DNA from: Mytilus californianus
Lineage: Eukaryota; Mollusca; Bivalvia; Mytilida; Mytilidae
Direction: 5' to 3'
Assembly (NCBI RefSeq): GCF_021869535.1
Contig: NW_026262679.1
Coordinates: 83,883,143 to 83,947,142 of the forward strand
DNA: 64,000 nucleotides
Both the position numbers and the translations under genes were made by a program. This document shows, piece after piece, positions 22,301-34,300 of this stretch. Under the pieces are notes generated by a model that had not been told where the DNA came from, did no database searches, and was given only the letters and a program-made list of their open reading frames with translations. How positions within the stretch are numbered: position 1 is the stretch's first letter; every line of letters begins with the position of its first letter.

Positions 22301-25300
22301 CATGTACATTCATTTATGACACTGTTGCTGATCTTTTCAAACTTTATGAAAACCAATGCTGAAATAATTAAATTCATGTTTGGTTTACTTTGATTTAAAT
22401 ATAAATGAGAAATATGCCAGTTTCAATGTCAAAATTAGTCCAACATAACACTTGAAACCTCTTATGTTTCTTGGAAAAAAGTAATTTTCTGAGCATTTAG
22501 CTATCTTTTAATGTTGAAAAATCAAACTAAAATAATATTTCTACTATAAAATCCATAAATCATGTTAATATAGTAATATTGTGGGATTTTTTTCCCAAGT
22601 CGAATGATGCCCATTAGAAAGATTTTCTAAATATTTGACCATTTGTATGACAAAGCTTCAGCTTGCTAGAAATGTACTATTAATGTACAAGCAAGTGTCA
22701 TTAGATCGCTTGCCTATAAAGAAAGATGTAATCATAGAAAAAATTGTAATATGAAAAAAAAACCAAAACAAGATAATAAACATAGTGAATAGAAAAAGGA
22801 AAAGATACAAAAGTATAAAATCTGTTTAATTACTACGGTACATTGTATTGACTTTCAATGTTTAAGATGTTGAAAGTGATGACATATACAACTATCAATT
22901 TTCATTTATTGATATGAATGTTGGTTATTTTTTAATGCAAAGGATAAAATATTTTTCCCTCCAATTAGTCCAATATCGAATTTGAATAAATATACTTTGA
23001 AGATTTCTTATTTTTCTGAGCAAAAAAATATTTGAATTTGCAGCTCTTGACAAAAAATAACTGAATTTTACAATTGTATTTTCATAAGCCTGCATTTTCC
23101 CGAAAAAGTTGTTTATAATTTTTATTGTTTCAGATTTTAGTAATGTAATAAGCAAACAAGATGTCAAAGTATTAGCAGAGGCAGATGACCAAGAGGTTGT
23201 TAGGGAAGTGCAGGTAAAGAAGGTCAACATTATGATTTTATAAACAAATTTTTATGAAAGCACTATTGCTCTGTGTTGAAGGCCTCACTGACCTTGAGAT
23301 AAAGAATAGCAATCAAAGCGCTGTTCCTTTGCTTTTTGTGTTTTTTTTTTGTTATGCATGAACTGATTTTGTGTCATGGATGGATACCCCATATCCTTTC
23401 TTTTCTATCATACATGTAGCATAGTGGAATTAGACTTGTCACTATAACAACTTTTTTGAGTAAACAACTAATTTAAAGCTCAACAGAGTACACATTATGT
23501 ATAGGCATATATGCTGACTTTGCCAAAACCATGTAATCAAATATCCAAGAAAATAGAAATTTTCATCATTCCATGAAAAATTGGTCCCTACAAAAACAAA
23601 TGAATTCACAGTATATAGTTGTAATGCCAAATCAATGGCCATGATGTTTTGCCATATCATGACACTATTTAGCTATCTGCTATGATATGTAGCACTTAGC
23701 TGGTCACTAACTATATATCATTGTAGTTTACTTTGATTACATTTAAAGATCCTGTTTATTCCATCATAACATAAATTTACAGCTTGCGACCATTACAAAA
23801 AGTGTAAGGATTAAAGTGCCTTTGTACAGTATCAAAACTCTAATAAGGTATAATAAGACTTGAATCAGCAAAGTTTCACTGAAATTAAAAAGTTTACATC
23901 CATAACACAAAGGACTTAGTAGATGAACTCACAAAGTAGGAAAAATAAAAAAATCTCAAATTTCTGGTTGTAAATTATGTCTCTTTATTTATGAGATTTA
24001 CAATGAAGTTTAATTACACTTTATATGTATATTGTTGTATTACAGGAATTTTTTGGAGATTATGTTGCTGTCAGTCCTCATTTATTTACCTTAAATATAA
24101 ATGGATGTTGTCAGGTTTGTATTGCATTACAAATTGAATTTTTTGCTGATTTTAAAATTGACTCAAAAGTCTTTATAGTTAGGAAGAAGAATGTATACAT
24201 GTATATTTTGAGATGAAATATCAGGTAAGCAAATAATAGTTTTTAAGAAAACACTGATTTGCTGCTGAAGTCTTGTGCATCTTCAGGTTCAGCAGTCAGC
24301 ACTAAGCAATGCACAGATTTACAGGTAAACCGATATGAAAAAGTTGGCAGTAGTTGAAATACAACAAATTAAATACACTTATGCTTAAAGAATTCTTCCA
24401 TTTCAAAAAAATTAAAATATTGATATGTTTATACAAAAATAAATTCATTCTATTGTAAAAATCACTTGTCAGTCATCAACAATTTTGAGTCTATGTCTTA
24501 AATCAAGATCATTAATTTAATTTTTGTGAAACACAAAAATAGCTATCATTTATAGAATTAAAGCATAAAGATGGTCTGTTTTATTGATTAAGGTAATCAG
24601 AGTACAAATAATGTAAGCCCTTGTAGCTTATAATACTGGAATATCTATAAGATGTTCCATTTCTATGAATAGTCAACAGTTCTACTATATTGATACAACA
24701 TCTGCAGTCAACTCCAGAACTGTAAAGAGGCACTCAGTCTGACAGATTGCGATTGTTTAAGAGTTTCTCATTGAAAATTTATAAGAAACTTGGGAACTGT
24801 GATTCCCAATCTATAAAAAAGACTCCATGGAAATTTTACATTTTTTTAAAATGTCAGGTTACACAAAATGCTTTTGTTATTTGAAAAACCAAACCTTAAT
24901 TAGAACATTATATATTTTATGATTTAGGGTCTGAATTGGTCAACAGATTCACTAGCTAGAAGTACACAGGGTTTAACATCAGTACTGTTGTCACTGAAGA
25001 AATGTCCAATGATAAGATACCAGAATTCTTCAGAAACAGCAAGAAGACTTGCAGAGAGTGTCAGGGTAATTCTAAAAGATAACTATTTGCTCCTTTTTTT
25101 TCACTTAATAATCAGATTCTTGCGATTTTGTTTGTATTTCAGATGTTGTGGGATTTGTAGGAAAATTATTAAGATTTCATATTTATCTAATTGTACAGCA
25201 TTAATCATTAACCTCCTTGTGTAACCCTTTGAAGTAGTTGTGGAAAATTGCCAGTATTTCATGGTTTTGTAACTGTGGAGCAATTTATTTTTATGTGGTC

Positions 25301-28300
25301 ACCAATTTTCGTGGATTGACCAAATGTTATGAAACTTATACACAATGCTAATTACCACAGAAACACTGATCAAGTACGAAATTTTGGTGGCGTCACTTTT
25401 ACTATTCTAGAGTTATGCCCCTTTACAAATGGAACAATATACGACCAAAAAATTTTTAATTTTTGCTGTCGTATAAAAATTGCTGAATTTATCGTTTCAG
25501 TTCTCTAACTTTAGTTTGCCTTAATCAAATGTTATGAAAATTATACACAATGCTTACTACCACAAAACACAGATCTAGTCTGAATTTTGGTGGCGTCACT
25601 TTTACAGTCTAGAGTTATGCCCCTTTACAAATGGAAAAATTGTTGAATTTTTCATTTCTGTTCTCTAACTTTAGTTTGCCTCAATCAAATGTTATGAAAC
25701 TTATACACAATGCTTATTACCACAAAACACAGATCAAATTTTGAATTTTGGTGGCGTCACTTTAATTGTTCTAGAGTTATGCTCCTTTATAAATGGAAAA
25801 ACTGCAAAATTTTTATTTTCTTCTAAATATCAAGTAATTTAAAAAATTAGAGTTATCTTCCTTTGTCCATGATTATAGTTAAATCAACTACAATCAATGC
25901 TTTATACAATGCAATGTTTAATTTTGACTTCCACTGATAAAACACAGATCAAGTTGAATTTGGGTAGTGTCACTTTAACCATTATTGAGTTATGCCCCTT
26001 TATAAATTGAAAGATTGCAAAATTTTTAGTTTTCATTCTGTAACTTAAGTTTGCCCCAACCAAACATTATGAAACCTATACACAATATTCATTATCACAA
26101 AACTAAGATCAAGTACAAATTTTTTGTTTCCGTTTTCTAACTTTAGTTTGCCTCAACCAAATTTTATGAAACTTATACACAATGCTTATTACTACATAAT
26201 ACTGATTAAGTACGAAATTTGGTGGCGACACTTTTACCATTCTTGAGTTATGTCCCTTTATAAACATAAAAATTGCTGAATTTTTCGTTTCCATTCTCTA
26301 ACTTTTGTTTGTCTCAACCAAATGTTATAAAACTTATACACAACCGTTCTAGAGTTATGCGTGTTTACAAATAGAAGGGGCCTCGGTGGCCGAGTGGTCT
26401 AAGTAGTTACTACTGTAATCACTAGCCAGTCAACACTGAGGTTGCGAGTTTGAACCCCGCACGTGTGGGTGCACTCTACTCCAATCTTAATTGACTAGGA
26501 TTGTCAGTTTTCCTATCGAAGGTCATGGTTTTCTCCGGGCACTACGGCTTCCTCCACCAATAAAAACTGGCCGCAACGAAATAGCCCAAATGTGGCGCTT
26601 AAAAGTGGCGTTAAAACACCAACAATCAACAATCAATCAATACAAATTAGAAAATTGCTGAATTTTTAGTTTCTGTTCTCTACTTAAGTTAGCCTCAACC
26701 AAATGTTATGAGACTTATACACATTGCTTATGACCACAAAACTCAGATCAAATTCAAATTTGGGTAGCGTCACTTTTACTGTTCTTCAGTTATGTTCCTT
26801 TATAACTATATGATATGCAATCGGGGGCATCATCTGTGTCCACATGTGGACACTATCCACATTTATTTATAGTCCTATCATTGTTGAAATAAAATATATC
26901 TTTATTTCAGCAAACCATAAACAAAGAAGCAGCATTATTTGAATTTAGAAAGACAGATGTAGCTCCAATATTGTTAATACTTGATAGGAGAGATGATGCT
27001 GTTACCCCTATACTGAATCAGGTAACCAGTCAAGACTCATAAATACTGTTTAATCTACATTCAATTCTCTTTTTTTAGATGATAATTATCACTAATGCTA
27101 GAACTTTTCTTTTTAGTATTTTACATGAGCACATGGCCTATTTGTATATTTTATTTTCTAACCAAATGAAATTTTATTTATTTTTTCAAATTAAAGTTTT
27201 TATGTGTTAGTTAAAATGTGTTTGTGTAATGAAAAGATGAAATAAAGTGACAACAACTAAATCTTGATAACTAATAAAACCAAAAAAAACCCAACCCTTT
27301 TCATTTACTATTGTTTTCTATGTACGCGGCTAATGTAACTATATGAAGCACCTATAAATGAATACAGAAGTAACTATGTAACTATCCGTTTAAAGAGAAT
27401 CAAGAAGATAATAATTATGTACCTTTTGTATTTGTAGATAAAATATTTTTCAAAGGAATTTCCCTTGTATATTGACACTGTGTCTCCAAAGACTGCACAT
27501 TACATATCTCCTTTCTAAAATAGTTCAATAGTCACAATAATTAATATTTTCATAACACTAATTAAATACATGTATCTGTATTTTAAAAGAAACATGAACC
27601 ATTCAGAATATGTTTATATTGTACCTACACAATCAGTACAAACAAATATTGCATACACATATCATTTTAGATTGTTTAAATGTAATGAGTTTTATAGTAC
27701 ATATGTGACATTGTTATTATAGTGGATATATGTTTTAATGTAATGAGTTATATAGTACATATGTGACATTGTTATTATAGTGGACATACCAAGCTATGGT
27801 ACATGAGTTGATAGGTATTGCTAACAGCAGAATAAACCTCAGTAATGTTCCTGGTATAAGTAAAGAACTACAGGAAGTTGTACTGTCTCCCGAACATGAT
27901 GAATTTTATGCAAATGTAAGTACAATAAGTAAATATATGTTGAAAAACCTCGCCCGTAATTATAAATTATGTAATTCATTGACCGCTCCCGACATGTGTA
28001 ACTTCAAGGCATATTTTAGCGGCGATCAATGTCTCAAAATTACTGCACTTTTCTTGTATCCCTGGTGCTTTCGACTGGAGAACCATCGTACACAAGCATT
28101 GCACAAGTTAGCACTCCGAGGCGGGTGGGGAGCAAGAAGGTGAACTGTGGTTTATTTTTATCAATAGTACCGCTTTAGTTGACGCTAGGGGCCGTCTTGA
28201 CCTTGTTGTAGGGTATGAATGATTCTTTTTTTGTTGAAGACCCTACATCAACTGTCAAGATGAAGGACAGGAATAAAAGCCCTGTTCATTGATAATTTTC

Positions 28301-31300
28301 TATGTTTTCAATGTATTGTGTGCGATTTTGTCCAATGTACATTTACTCCATATCCTTTCATTTTCTGCAAAGATATTATAAATGACATTTACTGTGGATT
28401 CATTATTATTCCTTGAAAACCAATTTTCATGGATACACGAGAACCACGAATTTCACTGTTCATGGAATTACAAATTTTCTATAGGAATATGTATTGACTT
28501 TAGCAAAACCACGAAATTAGATATCCATTAAAATTCATGTTTTCCTTAATCTACGAAAGCTGATACCTACAAAAATAAATGAATACATAGTATACTATTA
28601 TTTGTTATACCTGTGGCGTGTAAATTTTAATAATTTCACACAGATTTGTGTATTTATTAGCTAAACTGTCTAAAGTCCAAGCTGTTGCAATAACTTTGTC
28701 CAACATTTGTATATTATGAACTTTTTAAAATCTTTCATTGGATTTTGTAGAAAGTGTATTTTGTGTAAGGTTTTGGCAGGTGCTATTTTCTCACAGCAAT
28801 TACCCCTTCAAAGTTTATAAATAATGACATTGTAGTATTTTCTTTGTATAATGTTATTTAATCCCAATCACATATTTGTTGAAATGGGCTACAAGTTCTT
28901 ACATTTACCAACTGCTGATTATTTTTATATCGATAGGAAAAAGATAAAAAAGTCAATGATGTTGATTAAATCACTTTTTGAAGCAAACAATTTGATTTTT
29001 GAAACTCGGAAATTGAAAATTGTAAAAACAAAATTTGACAAAAATTGGTTTAGTTGTGATCCAAAGAATAGTGTGAAAAAAAAAATAAATTGATATGTAT
29101 GATTTTTCTCTTTTTTTACAGGGTGATGAAAATCTTATTCTTGAATATGTAAAACTTCAGATTTTTAATTTATTGACTAAAAACCCTTCTGAAGTGTCCA
29201 TGTATTAAGTATTTGTTTCTTTTTCTTAATTTAAAGATATAAACTTACCACATTATGATTTAGCCATACAGGGGAGTAATCATAATGTTCCAAACACTCG
29301 TCAAAGATACATGGCTTGTACACTAGACACACATTTTGTCTACACAAGACTTATCAGTGGCGCTCAAATCAAAACAGTTTGAAGGACAAATTAAATATGA
29401 AATTGATGAGCATTAAACATGAAAATTTCAAAATGTTTTGCCAAATACTGCTAAGGCAATCTATTCCTTGGGGATAGAAAAACAGTAGTTTCCAATAATT
29501 CAACATTTTATAAACAGTAAAGGAGTAGGCCTGATAAGACCCCTTTTTGGCCCCAAAACATAGCATTTTTATACGACCGCAAAAAAATTTTGTGGTCGTA
29601 TATTGGTATGACGTTGGCGTCGTCGTCGTCCGGCATTGTTGTCGTCGTCGTCCGAAGACACATTGGTTTTCGCACTCTAACTTTAGTTTAAGTGAATGGA
29701 TCTCTATGAAATTTTACCATAAGGTTCAATACCACAAAAGGAAGGTTGGGATTGATTTTTGGGGTTATGGTACCAACAGTTAAGGAATTAAGGGCCAAAA
29801 AGGGGCCAAAAATAAGCATTTTTGTAACTTCCAGACATAACTTGTGTGTTAGTGTATGGATCTCTCTGACATTGTACAACAAGGTTCCATATTACAAAGG
29901 GAACACTTGGATTGATTTTGGGGTAATTGCCTCAAAATTTTAGAAATTAGGGGCCAAAAAAGGGGCATAAAACAAGCATTTCTCTAGTTTCATGACAATA
30001 ACTTGTGTGTAAGTCTAGGGATCTTTCTGAAATTGTACTACAAGGTTCCATAGCACAAAGGGAAAGCTGGAATTGAGTTTGGGGGTAATTGCCCAAAACG
30101 TTTAGGAATAAGGGGCCAAAAATAAGCATTTTTCTAGTTTCAAGACAATAACTTGTGTTCAAGTGTATGGATCTCTCTTAAATTGTACTGCAAGGTTCCA
30201 TATCACAAAGGGAATGCTTGGACTGATTTTGGGGGTAATTGCCTCAAAATTTTAGGAATTAGGGGCCAAAAAAGGGGCAAAAAACAAGCATTTTTCTAGT
30301 TTCATGACAATAACTTGTGTGTAAGTCTAGGGATCTTTCTGAAATTGTACTACAAGGTTCCATATCACAAAGGGAAAGCTGGAATTGAGTTAGGGGGTAA
30401 TTGCCCAAAATGTTTAGAAAAAAGGGGCCAAAAATAAGCATTTTTCTAGTTTCCAGACAATAACTTGTGTTCAAGTGTATGGATCTCTCTGAAATTGTAC
30501 TGCAAGGTACCATACCACAAAGGGAAGGCTTGGATTGATTTTGGGGGTAATTGCCTCAAAATTTTAGGAATTGGGGACCAAAAAGGGGCAAAAAACAAGC
30601 ATTTTTCTAGTTTCAGGACAATAACTTGTGTGTAAGTGTATGGATCTTTATGAAATTGTACTACAAGGTTCCATATCACAAAGGGAAAGCTGGGTTTGAG
30701 TTTGGGGGTAATTGCCCTAAATGTTAAGGAATTTGGGGCAAAAAAGGGTCCAAAAAACAAGCATTTTTCTAGTTTCCAGACAATAACTTGTGTTCAAGTG
30801 TATGGATCTCTCTGAAATTGTACTGCAAGGTACCATACCACAAAGGGAAGGCTGGGATTGATTTTGGGGGTGATGAATCATAAGGGGGTTCAAAAAATTG
30901 GGGGGGGGAATTTTTTTTCCTTTTTTTCTCTTTAAAATTTTCCATTTTAAATTGGTTATTTCTGATTTATATATAAAAGAAAATAATAATGATATGGTTT
31001 GAATAGGTAAATTAAAAATTTTTAAGTTCTTAGACCACATTCATTCTGTGTCAGAAACCTATGCTGTGTCAAATATTTAATCACAATCCAAATTCAGTGC
31101 TGTATCAAGCTTGAATGTTGTGTCCATACTTGCCCCAACTGTTCAGGGTTCGACCTCTGCGGTCGTATCAAGCTGCGCCCAGCGGAGCATTTTATTACAA
31201 ATTTGTTAAAATGTAAACTTTTAGCTATTTATTGGAAAGAAGAATACTTCTGATCTATAAATATGGGCTGATTTTGACAATACAATGCACATGCATCAGG

Positions 31301-34300
31301 TAATAGCATCATGAATTCATGCAATATTACTGAAATCTTCACAATTTTAGCATTAGTGCTATTTTTAAGAGGTTTTTTGTCTAAAATGGAAGTGGCCACA
31401 TTTGTGTTCAGTCTTAATATTAAAATATATGTTGTATTTGATGATAATACATAACATATATAAAGGTTGAGACTGAACACGAATGCGGCCACTTACATTT
31501 TAGACAAAAACCATCTGAAAAGTGACGTTTTATGGTATATTTGATAGATTTTCATATTTAAGCCTCCATTTGAGCGTCTTAATTTCCAAATCAGTCCAAA
31601 TCTTTTACATAAACTAATTGAATTGACTGAAGTAGACACTTAAGTGTTTAAAAAATGTCAAAAATCTTTCAATAGATGTACTTCCAATATTAGGCCAAAA
31701 CTAGCCCTTACCGGACTTTCCCCTTTACAGAAAATGAACATATCAGTAGTTTTTCATGTCAACACAAAAGTGCTTCTGGACAGGTGATACCCTCGGGACG
31801 AAATATCCACCAGAATTGGCATCGACCTTAGTAGTTGTAAAACTCATGAAAGATACAAAAATATAAACTTAACTGATGATATTAAACATTGACATAATAT
31901 AATAAAATCTGTTTATATGTATACTAATACACTGTCTGAAGCGTGATGAAAATAGTCAATGTTTATAAAATCATGAAATGACAGAATTGTCTTTAATTGT
32001 ATGAATGCTTTAGAAAAATTAACAGCTTTTGTCAAATCATGTAACTGATGTAGTATTTTCATTTGTCTTTTTAGAATATGTATAGTAATTTTGGAGAAAT
32101 TGGAAACAACATTAAAGAGCTAATGGATGAGTTCCAAACTAAATCTAAAAGTCATGAAAAAATAGAATCTATCAGTGATATGAAGGTTTGTTAAGAATGT
32201 ATATCTGTAATGCTGGCTTGAAGTAAATTATCTTATTTGTGTTTTTCTAAAAATGGAGGGTGGGGGTGGTTGCAGGGATGTTGCACTGCATCATGAGTTA
32301 TGGTTGTTTCACTCCATACAGTGAAAAGGAAACAAACGATGTTATTAAATTTCAATTAATTAAAATCATAGTCTAATTTCATGCTGAAAAAAGGAGAAAA
32401 AAGGTTGAAAAAGGTTTAAATCAGTCAAGATTTACAAAGTCAATTTTCAAATATGAAAAGCAGAATATAATTCAAAGCTTGAAAATTTACCCACAGATAG
32501 TTGGTATTTCAGTTTTTTTTTTAAATTTAAAAGTGGATTAAAGTAATTGTCTGTATTTTGTGTATTCACTTAACAAGATAAACAAACAAAACTATCCTGT
32601 ATTACATTTACATTTTACAGCAATTTTTAGAACAATATCCACAATTTAAGAAAATGTCTGGTACAGTATCCAAGCATGTGACAGTTGTAGGAGAGTTATC
32701 TAGACTTACAAACAAACATCATCTACTAGAGGTCTCTGAACTAGAGCAAGATATAGTGTGTCAAGGAGATCACTCAGCAATACTACAGGTAAATCTTAGA
32801 AATAAAGGTACTATAAATTCAGAAATTATTGCGAGGTTTTTATTAATGAGAAAAATGCGACTGGGTGAGTATCTCAACATTAAGAACTCCCATTATGATA
32901 TCTGTTTAGAGATTTTCCTGAAATCACAATAATTAATCCTGCATTTTTGTCCATTCTCCCAAAATCACAATAATAAATGCATGCAATAATTTCTAAATTT
33001 ACAGTATCACAGGGGTTGATTGAGGGTATAAAAATATTTTCACCTATATTTCTCTCATTTGGCAGTAAAACCAATGCTAAAGAGGGGAAGTGAAACAAGT
33101 CGGATAACTGCTCTATAATGTAAAAAGAGTCTTATCAGTTAAAAACACATATGATAAGGGGTTGAAAGGTATTTGTCACTGAAACAGCAACCCAACAACA
33201 CATCTTAACAAAAATAGATATAAAGAGATCATCACATGGCCTTCAACAATTGACAAGCATCAGTGAAGGTACTTAAACTGTGCAGATTTACTAAAACGTG
33301 CGGCAAATTTTAGTACATTTTTCTTTGGAAAATAGTTTCTGATCCTCAATGCAGGCTAATGCAAAAACATATAAATCTTGCTGTAATAATGAACATTACT
33401 GAAGTTGTTTTTGAAAAAGTCTGCTAAAATTTAAACTCATTTGATATACTTTTTGTTTGCTTTTTAATATGAAACAAATGGAAAAAAATTACCTTAGGGG
33501 ATGTTATTTTTTACTGTAAATGCTAATGTTTACCAACTAAAAAGCCTATCATGGAGCCCATTAATAGTTTGAAAATTAATATATTGTTTTTTTGTTTTTT
33601 TTGCAGAGAATCAAAACTTCAATAGCTTCTGAGAAGATTCAGCATATTGATATGTTACGTTTAGTTATGTTGTATGCTCTGAGATATGAAAGCCATAGTA
33701 ACAATGATGTATCAGGATTGGTTGATGCTTTACGAAAGAGGGGTGTCAGTGACAGACTCAGAATGGTAAAAAATTTTTAACATACCCTGCACTGTACATG
33801 CCAATACTCAGGTGTCAAATTTGCTGTAAAAACTTCCTTTTTGTTCAAAAGTAAATTTTTATGAAAAATTTTTTTTTGCTAGGACTTCAATGAAATTGGT
33901 AAAAAAATGTTATTCCGAAATGAAAAATTATAGGATATCCGCGAATTTTAAAATCGACCCTGAAATACTTAAAGAATGCATAGAATGTGGATTTTATTGA
34001 TCTTTTATGTTAATGGTGAGCACATTTTGAATTTTACAAAAAATTTACAAAAATTGTACCTCATCAATATGTATTGCTTTGTTTACATCAGAGGACTGTT
34101 AAACAATGCTATTGAACCAGAATGAGTTCTTGTATCAAATTATTTTTTGTTGTATGCTGTTTCTTTGATCTTTTCCGAAATAGCCTGAACAAATAGGTGA
34201 TATGTTGACAAAAATTGAGAGGAAGGAGGTAACATTTAGTACAATGTATTTGTTATTAATAACTCTTAAGATTAGTTGAATAATTGTTTAATTTTCTTTT

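Noticed and set aside
26378..26460. tRNA-Ser/Leu-like gene on the plus strand
   Set aside because: The 'GGCCGAGTGGTCTAAG' start mimics tRNA-Ser/Leu, but no matching acceptor 3' strand exists and a SINE body, tail and target duplication follow.
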